Positions 16,485-24,455 of a DNA stretch of 64,000 nucleotides are shown one piece after another. Source of the stretch: Nitrososphaerota archaeon (lineage in GTDB: Archaea; Thermoproteota; Nitrososphaeria; Nitrososphaerales; Gagatemarchaeaceae); contig JAFMAD010000001.1 of NCBI GenBank assembly GCA_029785195.1, forward strand, positions 1 to 64,000, given 5' to 3'. The position numbers were made by a program, and so were the translations under genes. Numbering within the stretch: position 1 is the stretch's first letter; each line of letters starts with the position of its first letter. The notes under the pieces were generated by a model that had not been told where the DNA came from, made no database searches, and saw only the letters and a program-made list of their open reading frames with translations.

Positions 16485-17258
16485 TTGGCCTACGACGGCC
16501 AGCGCGCAGATACCGAACAGTCTGCTCCTGGAATCAAACTCACCAACCTCGGCCTGCAGGGGCTGGAGTACGTCCTCGGAGGCGGGCTCCCCGAGAGCTC
16601 CGTCTACCTCCTCACAGGGGGGCCAGGGACCCACTACGTCACCTTCGCCGACCAGGCGGTCTACAACCACCTCTCCGTCGGCGGGAAGGCTGTCTACTAC
16701 AACCCAGAGACCCCTCTAAACGACGTCGTGGAGGACATGGCGCTCTACCACTGGGGGATACGCCCCTACCTCGACGACAGGTCCTTCGTCTACTCGAGGC
16801 CCATGCCTCCGCAGCTGCAGAGCCTCGCGGAGGTGCTGGAGGAGAACCCCATGGAGGAGGTCATCAAGCTCGGCTCGTCACTAGGGGGCCTCACCAAGGA
16901 CTTCGTCGAGAAGCTGAAGGAGGGGCGCTGGAGCATCTTCAACTTCAGCTATCTGATGGGGGCGTACCCGCGCCAGGAGATCACCGACCTGGTGATGTTC
17001 TGGGTCGGCGCGGTGCACAGGTACGGAGGGGTGCACTTCCTCACCCTCCCAGAGGGGGTCCACGACGAGAAGCACGTGAACTTCATCAAGAGCCTGGTCG
17101 ACGGGGTCATGTCGTTCAAGTTTGCCCAGGGCTTCGGCCAGGCGGAAGGGGAGGTGGAGGTCCAGAAGCTCAGGCGAGTGATACCAAAGTCCAAGACGTT
17201 CAGGCACACAGTCCAGGCCGACGGGATAGCGATAGAGACGACGGCCCGGATAGGCTAG
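16485..17258 (+). CDS. KaiC/FlaH-like RecA-fold protein lacking a functional P-loop
   Basis: 257 residues from a TTG at 16485; CATATATAGG about 30 bp upstream fits a leaderless transcript. It opens like KaiC-family ATPases (GLQGLEYVLGGGLPESSVYLL). The Walker A site then reads TGGPGTHYVT, where the family has GxPGTGKT: the Gly-Lys pair is replaced by His-Tyr. No clear Walker B aspartate follows (WSIFNFSYLMG). The fold is therefore probably kept while ATP hydrolysis is lost. Its place directly after the pilin genes recalls ArlH/FlaH, which binds the archaellum motor, so a regulatory pseudo-ATPase for pilus A is a reasonable inference. Its stop overlaps the convergent Ig-like gene (CTAG shared). 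Confidence 0.75.
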   Translation: MAYDGQRADTEQSAPGIKLTNLGLQGLEYVLGGGLPESSVYLLTGGPGTHYVTFADQAVYNHLSVGGKAVYYNPETPLNDVVEDMALYHWGIRPYLDDRSFVYSRPMPPQLQSLAEVLEENPMEEVIKLGSSLGGLTKDFVEKLKEGRWSIFNFSYLMGAYPRQEITDLVMFWVGAVHRYGGVHFLTLPEGVHDEKHVNFIKSLVDGVMSFKFAQGFGQAEGEVEVQKLRRVIPKSKTFRHTVQADGIAIETTARIG

Positions 17259-18436
17259 GCCTTCTCAGGGGCTTCGTACCCTGCCGCCGCGGCGCCCCTC
17301 TTCTTCAGCGTGTACCTGACAAGGAGGAACCCTCCTAACACCACCAGCGCTATGACTATCACGGGGATGAGCTCGTAGACCCTGAGTGACGCGCCGTGGG
17401 GCGGGGGTGCGCCCGTGGCGGTCGAAGTCGTGCTGGTCACTACGACCGTCGTCGTCGCCGCGAGGGGGCCGAGCAGAGCGCTGTTCGACGAGGCCGTTAT
17501 CGTGGCGGCGCCTGGCCCCGAGGGGGCGAAGTGCGTCACCGCCTGGCCGTCTGCTCCCATGACGAGCGTCCCGCCGGGGAGTAGCGTCCCGCCTGTTGCC
17601 GTGAGGGTCACTGTCGCCCCGGGGACGGGCATCCCCAGGACGTCAATCGAAACGGTCACCGTCGCCTCTTCTCCTGCGCTGATGTACGGCGGGGACGCCG
17701 ATATCGTCAGGTCGGCGGAGGCAGGGGACACGCTCAGCTGGGCTGACCCGGTCGCGAGGTCGGGGGCGAGCGCCGTGAGCGTCGTCGAGCCCCCCTCCTG
17801 CACCACGAAGGTGCCGTAAGCCAGGTCTGCCCCCGGGGGTATCGCCGTGTCTATCGGGCCGCTAAACACGGTCCCGTTGGACCCGGTGACCACCACGCCC
17901 GTCCCGGATGCCGACAGCGCGGGCCCCCCCGCAGGGTTCACTGCCTGGACGGCGAAGGCCCCGTCGGGCCCGGACAGCGCGGTCACGGATTCAGGCGGGG
18001 CGAGGAAGAGAGCGAGCGCCACCGGGTTCGACGTCGGGACGGCAGTCTTCAGCGTGAAGGAGGCAGGCTGCAGGCCGGCGCTGGTGGCTGCGAGGGTGGT
18101 CGAACCGGGGTGGGAGGAAGTCGACACAGGCACCTGCACGAACGAGCGCCCTGCCGCGAGGGTCACGGTTGTGGGGATGGACCCGACGGAAGAGTTCGAC
18201 GAGGAGAGGTATATCGTCACGTTCGTCAGGGACAGGGTGGGCCTCCCCGACGAGTCAAGGAGCGAGATCACCAGGGCCTGGTGCGGGCTCGAGTCGGCGG
18301 GGAGGACGGGGGGGATGACGCTGACAGCCAGCGCCGAAGGCGCGCGCCCCGCGGAGGATTGGCCGGACACGGCGAGCCCCGGGACGACGAGCCCGACAGA
18401 AAGGAGCGCCAGGAGCACCGCCGCTGCCGCTCTCAT
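17255..18436 (-). CDS. Secreted Ig-like repeat protein with C-terminal membrane anchor, locus A
   Basis: 393 residues. An N-terminal signal peptide (AAAVLLALLSVGLVVPGLAV) leads into three or four Ig-like/invasin-type domains marked by repeats such as ATSAGLQPASFTL and TVSIDVLGMPVPGATVTLTA. A C-terminal helix (VIVIALVVLGGFLLV) and a short basic tail anchor it. The same architecture recurs at 50733-52601 next to pilus locus B. It is likely a surface protein of the cell envelope or pilus base; function unknown. TTTTATAAG centred about 27 bp upstream of the ATG at 18436 gives a leaderless start. Confidence 0.82.
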   Translation of the reverse strand: MRAAAAVLLALLSVGLVVPGLAVSGQSSAGRAPSALAVSVIPPVLPADSSPHQALVISLLDSSGRPTLSLTNVTIYLSSSNSSVGSIPTTVTLAAGRSFVQVPVSTSSHPGSTTLAATSAGLQPASFTLKTAVPTSNPVALALFLAPPESVTALSGPDGAFAVQAVNPAGGPALSASGTGVVVTGSNGTVFSGPIDTAIPPGADLAYGTFVVQEGGSTTLTALAPDLATGSAQLSVSPASADLTISASPPYISAGEEATVTVSIDVLGMPVPGATVTLTATGGTLLPGGTLVMGADGQAVTHFAPSGPGAATITASSNSALLGPLAATTTVVVTSTTSTATGAPPPHGASLRVYELIPVIVIALVVLGGFLLVRYTLKKRGAAAAGYEAPEKA

Positions 18437-18457
18437 AAGCCGGAGCGCCCTCCACCG

Positions 18458-18468
18458 CTTATAAAACG
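18458..18468. promoter_or_regulatory. TATA-like element between the Ig-like gene and the transporter gene
   Basis: GCTTATAAAAC. On the minus strand its centre is 27 bp from the ATG of the Ig-like gene at 18436. On the plus strand it lies about 20 bp before the transporter ATG at 18482, so it may serve both directions, but the fit is good only for the minus gene. Confidence 0.5.
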
Positions 18469-18481
18469 AGATAGATGCCCG

Positions 18482-19522
18482 ATGCGGTGTTACTTGACCG
18501 GCCTCGTATTCGGCCCGTTCGACCTGTCCGTCTACGTCTCCCTGGCCTTCTTCTTCGGCATCGCGGCGCAGTTCAGGGCGATGGACGGGTACTCATTCCT
18601 CCGCAGGGTCCTGGCGGCCGTCGAGCCGAGGGTGGGGATACTCTTTGCGGTGTCCCTGGTCACCTTCGTCGTCTCGCCGTTCATCCTGAACGACGTGCTC
18701 GTCCTCATCCTCACCCCGGCCCTCATCAGGTACTCGAAGAACCACCGCCTCGACGCTGTCCCGCTCATCGTAGCCGAGGTGACCTTCACCAACATATCCA
18801 GCTCTCTCACTCCCATCGGGAACCCGCAGAACATAATCCTATGGACGTCATCGGGGGTGGGGTTCGTCAGGTTCGTGGAGGGGACATGGGAGCCGGTCCT
18901 CGCGTCCGCCGTCCTCGCCTCCGTCGCCATCTTCCCTCTCTCCCGCCGCTTCAGGGGGCCGAGGGACGTCCCCCCTCCTCTCGGGTCGTACTACCCGGCG
19001 CTCTACTTGGCCTACGTGACCGCCGCGGTCCTGATCGCCGACTTCTACGCCCTCCCAAGCTACGTCCCTCTCGCCGTCGGGTTCGCGGGGGGGTTCGCTG
19101 CCACACGGCGCAGCCTGCACGCCCTTTGGAAGGAGTTCGACCTGAGGTCTCTTCTCATACTTTATGGCTTCATCGCGTCCGTCACCGTCGTCGCCTACGT
19201 CCTCGTCGACTACATCGCCCCGTACGTCGGGCCTGCCGCCCTCGCTGAGGAGCCCTATTCCGGGGCTTTCATCGGCGTCCTGTCAAACCTGATAAGCAAC
19301 GTCCCTGTCACCCAGCTCCTCGTCAACACCACAGGGGTGTCGGCGCACGCGGCCCCGAAGATAGCAGTCGAAGCCGGCCTAGCCGGGAACCTCGGACCGA
19401 TCGCGTCGTTCGCTAACCTCCTCGCGCTCAGGATGGCGGCGAAGGAGGGGCTGTCGGTGAAGAAGGCGGTGGGGCTGCAGGCGGCGGTTGGGCTGGTGTC
19501 ATACATCCCCGCGCTGCTCTGA
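18482..19522 (+). CDS. ArsB/NhaD-like ion transporter (IT superfamily)
   Basis: 346 residues, ten or so hydrophobic helices. The frame is open further upstream, but that part is a shadow of the Ig-like gene. NISSSLTPIGNPQNIIL is the hallmark loop of the ArsB/NhaD/citrate transporter superfamily, and the late GVLSNLISNVPVTQLLVN is the equivalent inverted-repeat loop in the second half. ATG 18482 is used; a TTG at 18494 would fit the TATA-like box better. Substrate cannot be told: Na+/H+ exchange, arsenite or a dicarboxylate are all possible. No arsenic genes are nearby. Confidence 0.85.
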   Translation: MRCYLTGLVFGPFDLSVYVSLAFFFGIAAQFRAMDGYSFLRRVLAAVEPRVGILFAVSLVTFVVSPFILNDVLVLILTPALIRYSKNHRLDAVPLIVAEVTFTNISSSLTPIGNPQNIILWTSSGVGFVRFVEGTWEPVLASAVLASVAIFPLSRRFRGPRDVPPPLGSYYPALYLAYVTAAVLIADFYALPSYVPLAVGFAGGFAATRRSLHALWKEFDLRSLLILYGFIASVTVVAYVLVDYIAPYVGPAALAEEPYSGAFIGVLSNLISNVPVTQLLVNTTGVSAHAAPKIAVEAGLAGNLGPIASFANLLALRMAAKEGLSVKKAVGLQAAVGLVSYIPALL

Positions 19523-19669
19523 CGGATCGCGGGTCGCAGGGCCATCCATGGGCGGCGTTGCATGGACTCGGGCTCGGTATCCCCGGCCCATACGCCCCGT
19601 CCAGGTGTATGTCCTGATTGAGCGAACACACCGAGATATCCCCTGTTGTGTCATGCGTTGGTGGCAAAG

Positions 19670-20038
19670 ATGGCTAACCTAGGCCTCTACGGCGAAACCG
19701 CGGAGACGACCGAAGTCCAGGGCTCGTCCTCGATGGCGGAGAAGAGGAAGGTCCTCGCGCGCCGCTCCCAGCTCGAGATAAGGATGGATATGCTCAAGGT
19801 GATAAAGTCAGGCGCAGAGAAGCCCACGCAGATCATGTACAAGGCGAACCTGTCTTGGGTCGCCCTGCAGACCCACCTGACCCAGATGATACAGAGGGGG
19901 CTGCTGAAGTGGGTGACGGAGGGGACGAGGAAGCGCTACGAGCTGACCCTCAAGGGGTCAAGCGTGATGTACGCCTACCAGAAGATCCTCGAGGAGGTAG
20001 GGGAAGAGGACGTCACCGAGCTCGCGTCGGCGTTCTAG
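19670..20038 (+). CDS. Winged-helix DNA-binding protein, HTH_45 type
   Basis: 122 residues from ATG 19670 (an upstream in-frame start at 19646 is less likely). The core from SQLEIRMDMLKVIKSGAEKP through THLTQMIQRGLLKW to KRYELTLKGSSVMYAYQKI is a typical archaeal single-domain winged helix in which the wing precedes a C-terminal dimerisation helix. The first 30 residues are polar and probably disordered. It is most likely a transcriptional regulator of unknown target. A second HTH_45-like protein is at 54481-54855. Confidence 0.85.
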   Translation: MANLGLYGETAETTEVQGSSSMAEKRKVLARRSQLEIRMDMLKVIKSGAEKPTQIMYKANLSWVALQTHLTQMIQRGLLKWVTEGTRKRYELTLKGSSVMYAYQKILEEVGEEDVTELASAF

Positions 20039-20188
20039 GCGGACCACCAAACAACAGATGCGCGGGGCGACGTCACGGCTAAATCCTAGAAGACAGCAAC
20101 CTACGGCCTGGCGCAGACATCGACCGCTCCGCCCCCGGGACTCCCGCCTTTCACACGGTCCCTTCTGAAGTGGAGCTTCGCGATAGGG

Positions 20189-20689
20189 GTGATACCTCCC
20201 GTCGTGCTCGTCCTCGGGCTCGCCATGAAGAGCCTCTATGTCCTGGACTACGTCCACGTCCTGACAGGGGCGAGCTGGACAGGGTTCGACCTGTACACCG
20301 GGCTCGTCCTCTCCAGGGTGCTGAGGTCCCTCGAGATACCAGCCAGGGTCGAGGTCGCCAAGAGGCTCACGCCGACCACTTTCTTCATCATACCATCGCT
20401 CGCAGCCGTGGCCATCACGTCAGGCATCTACCTCGCGCAGGCGATGGGGAAGTTCAACCTCGCGGACCCGTGGATACTCGCCGCCGGCGCGATAGTCGTG
20501 GTGCTCACAGTCCAGGGGTTCGGGGTCTTCCTCCCCAACGGGGTCAGGATATTCCTGGAGCTCGCGAAGGTCAAGCCCGACCCGGGGCTGATCTCGAAGC
20601 TCACCATGAGGAACGTCCGCCTCGCGGCGAGCCAGGCCGTCTTCCAGGTCCTGATAATACTGGTCATGGCGCACCTGGCGGTGTATTAG
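20189..20689 (+). CDS. Four-helix integral membrane protein
   Basis: 166 residues from a GTG at 20189, about four transmembrane segments. The segment YVLDYVHVLTGASWTGFDLY resembles the His-containing helix of CopD/DUF2269-type membrane proteins; the match is weak. The start is uncertain: the frame stays open back to 20090 without any ATG, GTG or TTG, while GGCTAAATCC near 20082 would start transcription near 20108. The next small membrane gene begins 10 bp after its stop, so they are probably co-transcribed. Function unknown. Confidence 0.65.
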   Translation: MIPPVVLVLGLAMKSLYVLDYVHVLTGASWTGFDLYTGLVLSRVLRSLEIPARVEVAKRLTPTTFFIIPSLAAVAITSGIYLAQAMGKFNLADPWILAAGAIVVVLTVQGFGVFLPNGVRIFLELAKVKPDPGLISKLTMRNVRLAASQAVFQVLIILVMAHLAVY

Positions 20690-20699
20690 GGGGGATGGG

Positions 20700-20897
20700 T
20701 TGAACACAAGCGCCCTCGTCGCGATACTCGTCTTTGCGGCGGCCCTCCTCTCCGTGTTCGGGGTGCTGTACAGGATGGCGACGAGGAGCCACGCGCGCGG
20801 AGAGCTTGGCTACGACGGGATAGTGATACTCAGGTGGGCTCTCCTCGGGCAGCTGGCGATATTCGCGATACTCACGTTGACGGCGTTCCTGAGCTGA
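20700..20897 (+). CDS. Small two-helix membrane protein
   Basis: 65 residues from a TTG at 20700, preceded by GGGGGGATGGG. Two hydrophobic helices (LVAILVFAAALLSVFGVLY and LLGQLAIFAILTLTAFL) are joined by a basic loop, which predicts a hairpin. Translationally coupled or co-transcribed with the four-helix protein just upstream, it may be a partner subunit. No family recognised. Confidence 0.55.
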   Translation: MNTSALVAILVFAAALLSVFGVLYRMATRSHARGELGYDGIVILRWALLGQLAIFAILTLTAFLS

Positions 20898-21018
20898 CTC
20901 GCGAAGCCCAAGACCACCGGGGGCGGCATTAAAAAACCTTAGAAAATACACAGACACAGGGTTTCTAAATCGACCGAAATGCTTGGTTTAAATCAGACGG
21001 CGACGGACCGGTGCCGCA

Positions 21019-21141
21019 ATGACTCTCGACGAGAAAATCCGACTCGGCATGGTGGCCCTGACCGGAGCGAGCATTGTTTTCGCCTCGCTAGGTCTGCATC
21101 TGGGGCCTCTGGACATCATAGGTGGATCCGGTTCTACTTAG
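21019..21141 (+). CDS. 40-residue single-span membrane microprotein
   Basis: This short frame reads MTLDEKIRLGMVALTGASIV and continues through a hydrophobic stretch to GGSGST. A TATA-like GTTTAAATC near 20990 lies 26-29 bp upstream of the ATG at 21019, the same spacing as in the larger genes of the window, and the codons have the local G/C-rich third positions. The charged N-terminus plus one hydrophobic helix suggests a membrane-anchored peptide. The stop overlaps the stop of the convergent HTH gene by 4 bp. No homologue is recognised; expression is inferred from promoter spacing only. Confidence 0.5.
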   Translation: MTLDEKIRLGMVALTGASIVFASLGLHLGPLDIIGGSGST

Positions 21142-22286
21142 GCGGTTCCACCTATCTCTGCTATTTTTGCGATTAGTCCACCAAATCTGTCAAGCAGCTC
21201 GCCTGAATTGAGAGTCCATTCCTTCTTCCGCTCGTCGAAGAGCTGGTAAGACACGGTGAAGGACAAGGCCTCGGTCTGGTCAAGGGGCATCACTGAAACT
21301 CTGTCCTTGGCTCCTGAGATGGCGTCTGTCAGGTACTGGTATGCTTCCGTGATATACTCTGTCGGGAAGTAGAAGTGCGCGCAGTACTCGTTCTTCCCTA
21401 CCATCTCGTTCCAGAGGAACGGGACCCCATTCGACTTCGCCATCAGCTGGATCCGTTCCATCTCGGTCAAGTGCGTCCCAAGCAGGGCCAGGTGTTGATA
21501 TCGGTGCTTCCTATGTAGCGCCTTTTCGAGGAGAGTACTGTAGCTAGTTCCCATCCATCTTAGGCTGTAGCCGTTGATGAGCCCGCGCTCGAGCACGTGC
21601 GTCTTGTAATGCCAGGCGAGTTTCTTGTAGTTCTCCTTCAGCTTGGTCGCGACATCGACGAAGCTTCTGGTGGCGTCTGTCTGCAGCTCTTTGAGAATTA
21701 GGAGGTCGTATTTGTCGAATTTGACCTTGTTAGAAGGTCGGTATCCAGCATCACCGGAAAGCTTGAGCCCGGCGGACCAGTTAAAATCCCACCTACCGGT
21801 GTCGAAGTCGTATGATTCAGCCTTCATCGGCACGGCCCTGAACCAATCGAACTCGTAGACCTGGAGACTCTTGAAGAGGCCCTTCTCCTGGAGCTTCATC
21901 ATCAGGTCCCTGAAATCTCTGACATGCTCGGAGGGAACGCTCGCTTCTACAACGAAGTCACCATGGAACATCCGTTTCTCGAAATATACGACATAGCAGA
22001 GCTCGTTCATCGCTGTCAAAATCGAGTTCGCATAGGCGGCATAGAGCGAATTGAAGTCCAGTATCAACACCACTCTCCGCAGCCCCAGCTTCTCATGGTT
22101 GGGAAGAGCGTGGACGGCGAAGCCCTTGCTCAGCACCTTCTCCTTGTACCTGTACCTCACTGATTCCTTGAATTGGTCCAGTTGCCTTGCGATTTCAGGG
22201 ATGTCTGGCCCGATTACAGATATCAGGTTGACTAATTCAGCGGTCCTAGCGCTGGTGTTCCTCGGGACGGCGATCTGTTTCCTCAT
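21138..22286 (-). CDS. Two-HTH regulator of the archaeal Lrp/AsnC-like class
   Basis: 382 residues. The first 60 residues (TAELVNLISVIGPDIPEIARQL with a basic third helix SVRYRYKEKVLSKGF) and residues about 190-245 (KYDLLILKELQTDATRSFVD with KKLAWHYKTHVLERGLI) are two Lrp-type winged-helix units, each followed by an alpha/beta segment. This duplicated arrangement occurs in archaeal regulators. The DNA is visibly less GC-rich than its neighbours, which hints at acquisition. CACTTAAATC near 22332 is a candidate TATA box leaving about a 20-base leader. Targets unknown. Confidence 0.7.
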   Translation of the reverse strand: MRKQIAVPRNTSARTAELVNLISVIGPDIPEIARQLDQFKESVRYRYKEKVLSKGFAVHALPNHEKLGLRRVVLILDFNSLYAAYANSILTAMNELCYVVYFEKRMFHGDFVVEASVPSEHVRDFRDLMMKLQEKGLFKSLQVYEFDWFRAVPMKAESYDFDTGRWDFNWSAGLKLSGDAGYRPSNKVKFDKYDLLILKELQTDATRSFVDVATKLKENYKKLAWHYKTHVLERGLINGYSLRWMGTSYSTLLEKALHRKHRYQHLALLGTHLTEMERIQLMAKSNGVPFLWNEMVGKNEYCAHFYFPTEYITEAYQYLTDAISGAKDRVSVMPLDQTEALSFTVSYQLFDERKKEWTLNSGELLDRFGGLIAKIAEIGGTA

Positions 22287-22378
22287 GCTTCTACGACTTG
22301 GCCTTTAGTTCCCTCAGCACCTTTGTCACTTAAATCTATGGGAATTCGTGATGTATATTCCCGGTCTATGCCGGGTAA

Positions 22379-22783
22379 CTACCTCGCGACCTCCTGCTCG
22401 GCTGAGGCTATCCTGTTGAGCTTCAGCAGCCCGGGTGCGGGGTACGGGATCTTGAGGGAGCCGCACAGGAGGTACATCGTGGGGTACACCCGCTGGTAGA
22501 TCTTCATGAAAAGCGCGGGGGTCCCGTCCTGCTCCTTCGCCCCTATCAGCTGTTCGATCTCCTCGTCCTTCCCTTTCAGGGTCGCCATCCCTGACACAAA
22601 GACCCTCGCGGCAGCTGGCTGCGTCTCCACGTCCATCGAGAACTTCAGGTTCAGGAATCCCGGGCCCCTGTCCGACTCGTTGATGGTGGAGTTGACATTG
22701 AACGTGACCTGGGTCGACTCGTTCGCCTCGTCCGACGTCTTGTTCGCCTCTATCCCCTTGACGGATACTTCTATGTCGACCAA
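22379..22783 (-). CDS. SecB-like small protein (tentative)
   Basis: 134 residues from a TTG at 22783; GTTAAATAC on the minus strand near 22813 fits a leaderless start. The predicted fold is mainly beta strands (FNVNSTINESD, LNLKFSMDVET) followed by two helices. The C-terminal pattern IYQRVYPTMYLLCGSLKIPY resembles SecB's YPYARELISDLVTRGGFPPL region. SecB-fold proteins bind unfolded clients. It is divergent from the MoxR-VWA operon, which could imply a joint chaperone role, but both family and link are inference. Confidence 0.5.
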   Translation of the reverse strand: MVDIEVSVKGIEANKTSDEANESTQVTFNVNSTINESDRGPGFLNLKFSMDVETQPAAARVFVSGMATLKGKDEEIEQLIGAKEQDGTPALFMKIYQRVYPTMYLLCGSLKIPYPAPGLLKLNRIASAEQEVAR

Positions 22784-22889
22784 GTCTCAGCGTGGAACTC
22801 GTCTCAAGCGTATTTAACGGTCATAGACTCCAAATTCATAGCCGGGGTTCGCAACCCATTTTATGCAAAATCATACCACAGCGTCCCGG

Positions 22890-24455
22890 ATGTCAAGCGC
22901 CGAGGACGCACCGGGGACCACCAGCGTGAGGGCCGATGGGGACAACGCCAGGCTCACCGTGAAGATAGCGCTCAAGCCGCGCTTCGGGAAGCAGGACCTG
23001 AAGCAGAAGTACAAGGTTGGGAAGTACAGCCTGTCAGAAGGGTACTCGATGGGGCCGTCCCTCCAGGCGCTGGTCCCGAAGGGGACCCCTGACTACGTCG
23101 AGCACGGGGAGAACTACGTGGTGAGGATAATGCGCGCCCTCTATCACTTCAAGCAGTGCGCCCTCATCGGGCCGTCGGGGACCGGGAAGAGCGTGAGGGG
23201 GACGGAAGAGGTGGACGTGATCCGCGACGGGAGGAGGGGGTCTTCGACGATAGAAGGCGTCTTCGAGTCGTTGAAGGCGTCAGGGAAGAAGGTCTACGCG
23301 GCCGACGGCTGGGAGACCATACGCGTCGACGTGGGCGAGCTCTTCGTCCTCTCCTTCGACCAGCGCACCGGCGAGATAGTCTGGAGGCACCCGGCCGCCA
23401 TCGCGCGGAGCGCCTACTCCGGCCCCATCGCGGTAGTGACGACCGCTTCGGGGCGGAAGCTCGCTGCCACGCCAGACCACTCGTTCGTCACCCTCGAAGG
23501 GACGGTGAAGGCGTCGGACCTGAAGGCGGGGGTCTTCCTCCCTGTGGTCAACACCGCCCCCTCTCCGAGCATCGTCATGACGATAGGGGGTGCGTCCTCG
23601 CTCCGGTCCGAGAGGACCATAGCGAAGTGGGAGCGGGTCGTCGAGGTGAAGATGGAGGCGCACGAGGGGTGGGTCTACGACTTCCAGGTCCCCGGGACCG
23701 AGACCTTCGTCGCCGGTGACGGCATCGTCACGCACAACACCCACATCACGTACCTGGTCGCCGAGCTAGCGGGGCTCCCACTCTGGGAGATCAACTGCGG
23801 TCTCCAGACGTCCGTCTACGACCTCTTCGGGAGGTTCGTGGGGCTGGGGAAGGAGAACTGGGTCGACGGGCAGATAGTCTCCTGGTGCAGGTACGGTGGG
23901 ATACTCTACCTCGACGAGGCGAACATGATGAAGCAGGACATAGCGACCAGGCTGAACCCGATACTCGACACTAGAGGTCACATGGTCCTCAACGAGAGGG
24001 ACAACGAGGTGATCCCGAGGCACCCCAACGGCTTCGTCATAATCAGCATGAACCCGTACTCTGCTGAGTTCGCCGGGACCAAGCCACTCAACGCCGCCTT
24101 CAGGCGGAGGATGACCGTCTGGATCGACTTCGACTACCTCAGCGTCGGGAGCAAGATAGCCCCGGACGAAGTGGAGATGATAGCCAAGAGGGCCAAGATA
24201 GACAACCCAGTCGCCGAAAAGCTGGTGAGGGTGGCCGCCGAGATCCGACGGCAGTACAAGACCGGGGACCTCCCCTACGCGCCCTCGGTCGGGGACCTGG
24301 TCAACTGGGGGACCCTCGTCGCCGACGGGCTCACCCCCGCCCTCGCGGCTGAGGAGACGATAATAGCGCTCACCGCGGACGACCCCGAGGTCCAGAACAA
24401 CGTCCGGCGGGTCGTCAGGATGGTCGTCGGGGACGCCAAAGCCGGGGCCAAATGA
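22890..24455 (+). CDS. MoxR-family AAA+ ATPase with a mini-intein in the P-loop
   Basis: 521 residues before splicing, 338 after. An ATG at 22863 is in frame, but TTTTATGC near 22861 predicts transcription start at about 22889, so ATG 22890 is taken as a leaderless start. After an N-domain comes Walker A GPSGTGK (94-100), split after the Lys by the intein; the next extein residues THITYLVAEL complete GPSGTGKT. Walker B ILYLDEANMM is near 340, the sensor region VIISMNPYSAEFAGTKPL and arginine finger FRRRM follow, and a C-terminal helical lid ends it. MoxR ATPases work with VWA proteins to mature or activate other proteins; the VWA gene follows with an ATGA overlap. Before splicing the ATPase cannot bind nucleotide. 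Confidence 0.93.
   Translation: MSSAEDAPGTTSVRADGDNARLTVKIALKPRFGKQDLKQKYKVGKYSLSEGYSMGPSLQALVPKGTPDYVEHGENYVVRIMRALYHFKQCALIGPSGTGKSVRGTEEVDVIRDGRRGSSTIEGVFESLKASGKKVYAADGWETIRVDVGELFVLSFDQRTGEIVWRHPAAIARSAYSGPIAVVTTASGRKLAATPDHSFVTLEGTVKASDLKAGVFLPVVNTAPSPSIVMTIGGASSLRSERTIAKWERVVEVKMEAHEGWVYDFQVPGTETFVAGDGIVTHNTHITYLVAELAGLPLWEINCGLQTSVYDLFGRFVGLGKENWVDGQIVSWCRYGGILYLDEANMMKQDIATRLNPILDTRGHMVLNERDNEVIPRHPNGFVIISMNPYSAEFAGTKPLNAAFRRRMTVWIDFDYLSVGSKIAPDEVEMIAKRAKIDNPVAEKLVRVAAEIRRQYKTGDLPYAPSVGDLVNWGTLVADGLTPALAAEETIIALTADDPEVQNNVRRVVRMVVGDAKAGAK
23190..23738 (+). other. Mini-intein (no endonuclease) splitting the MoxR Walker A motif
   Basis: 183 codons, starting Ser-Val-Arg-Gly-Thr-Glu and ending VTHN before an extein Thr. 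Block B is ATPDHSFVTL with the conserved Thr and His; block F is VYDFQVPGTETFVAGDG. The short gap between B and F leaves no room for a homing endonuclease, so it is a mini-intein. Like the intein in the pilus ATPase it uses Ser1 and Thr+1. Insertion exactly between the Lys and Thr of the P-loop is the classic highly conserved site favoured by inteins. Confidence 0.9.
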
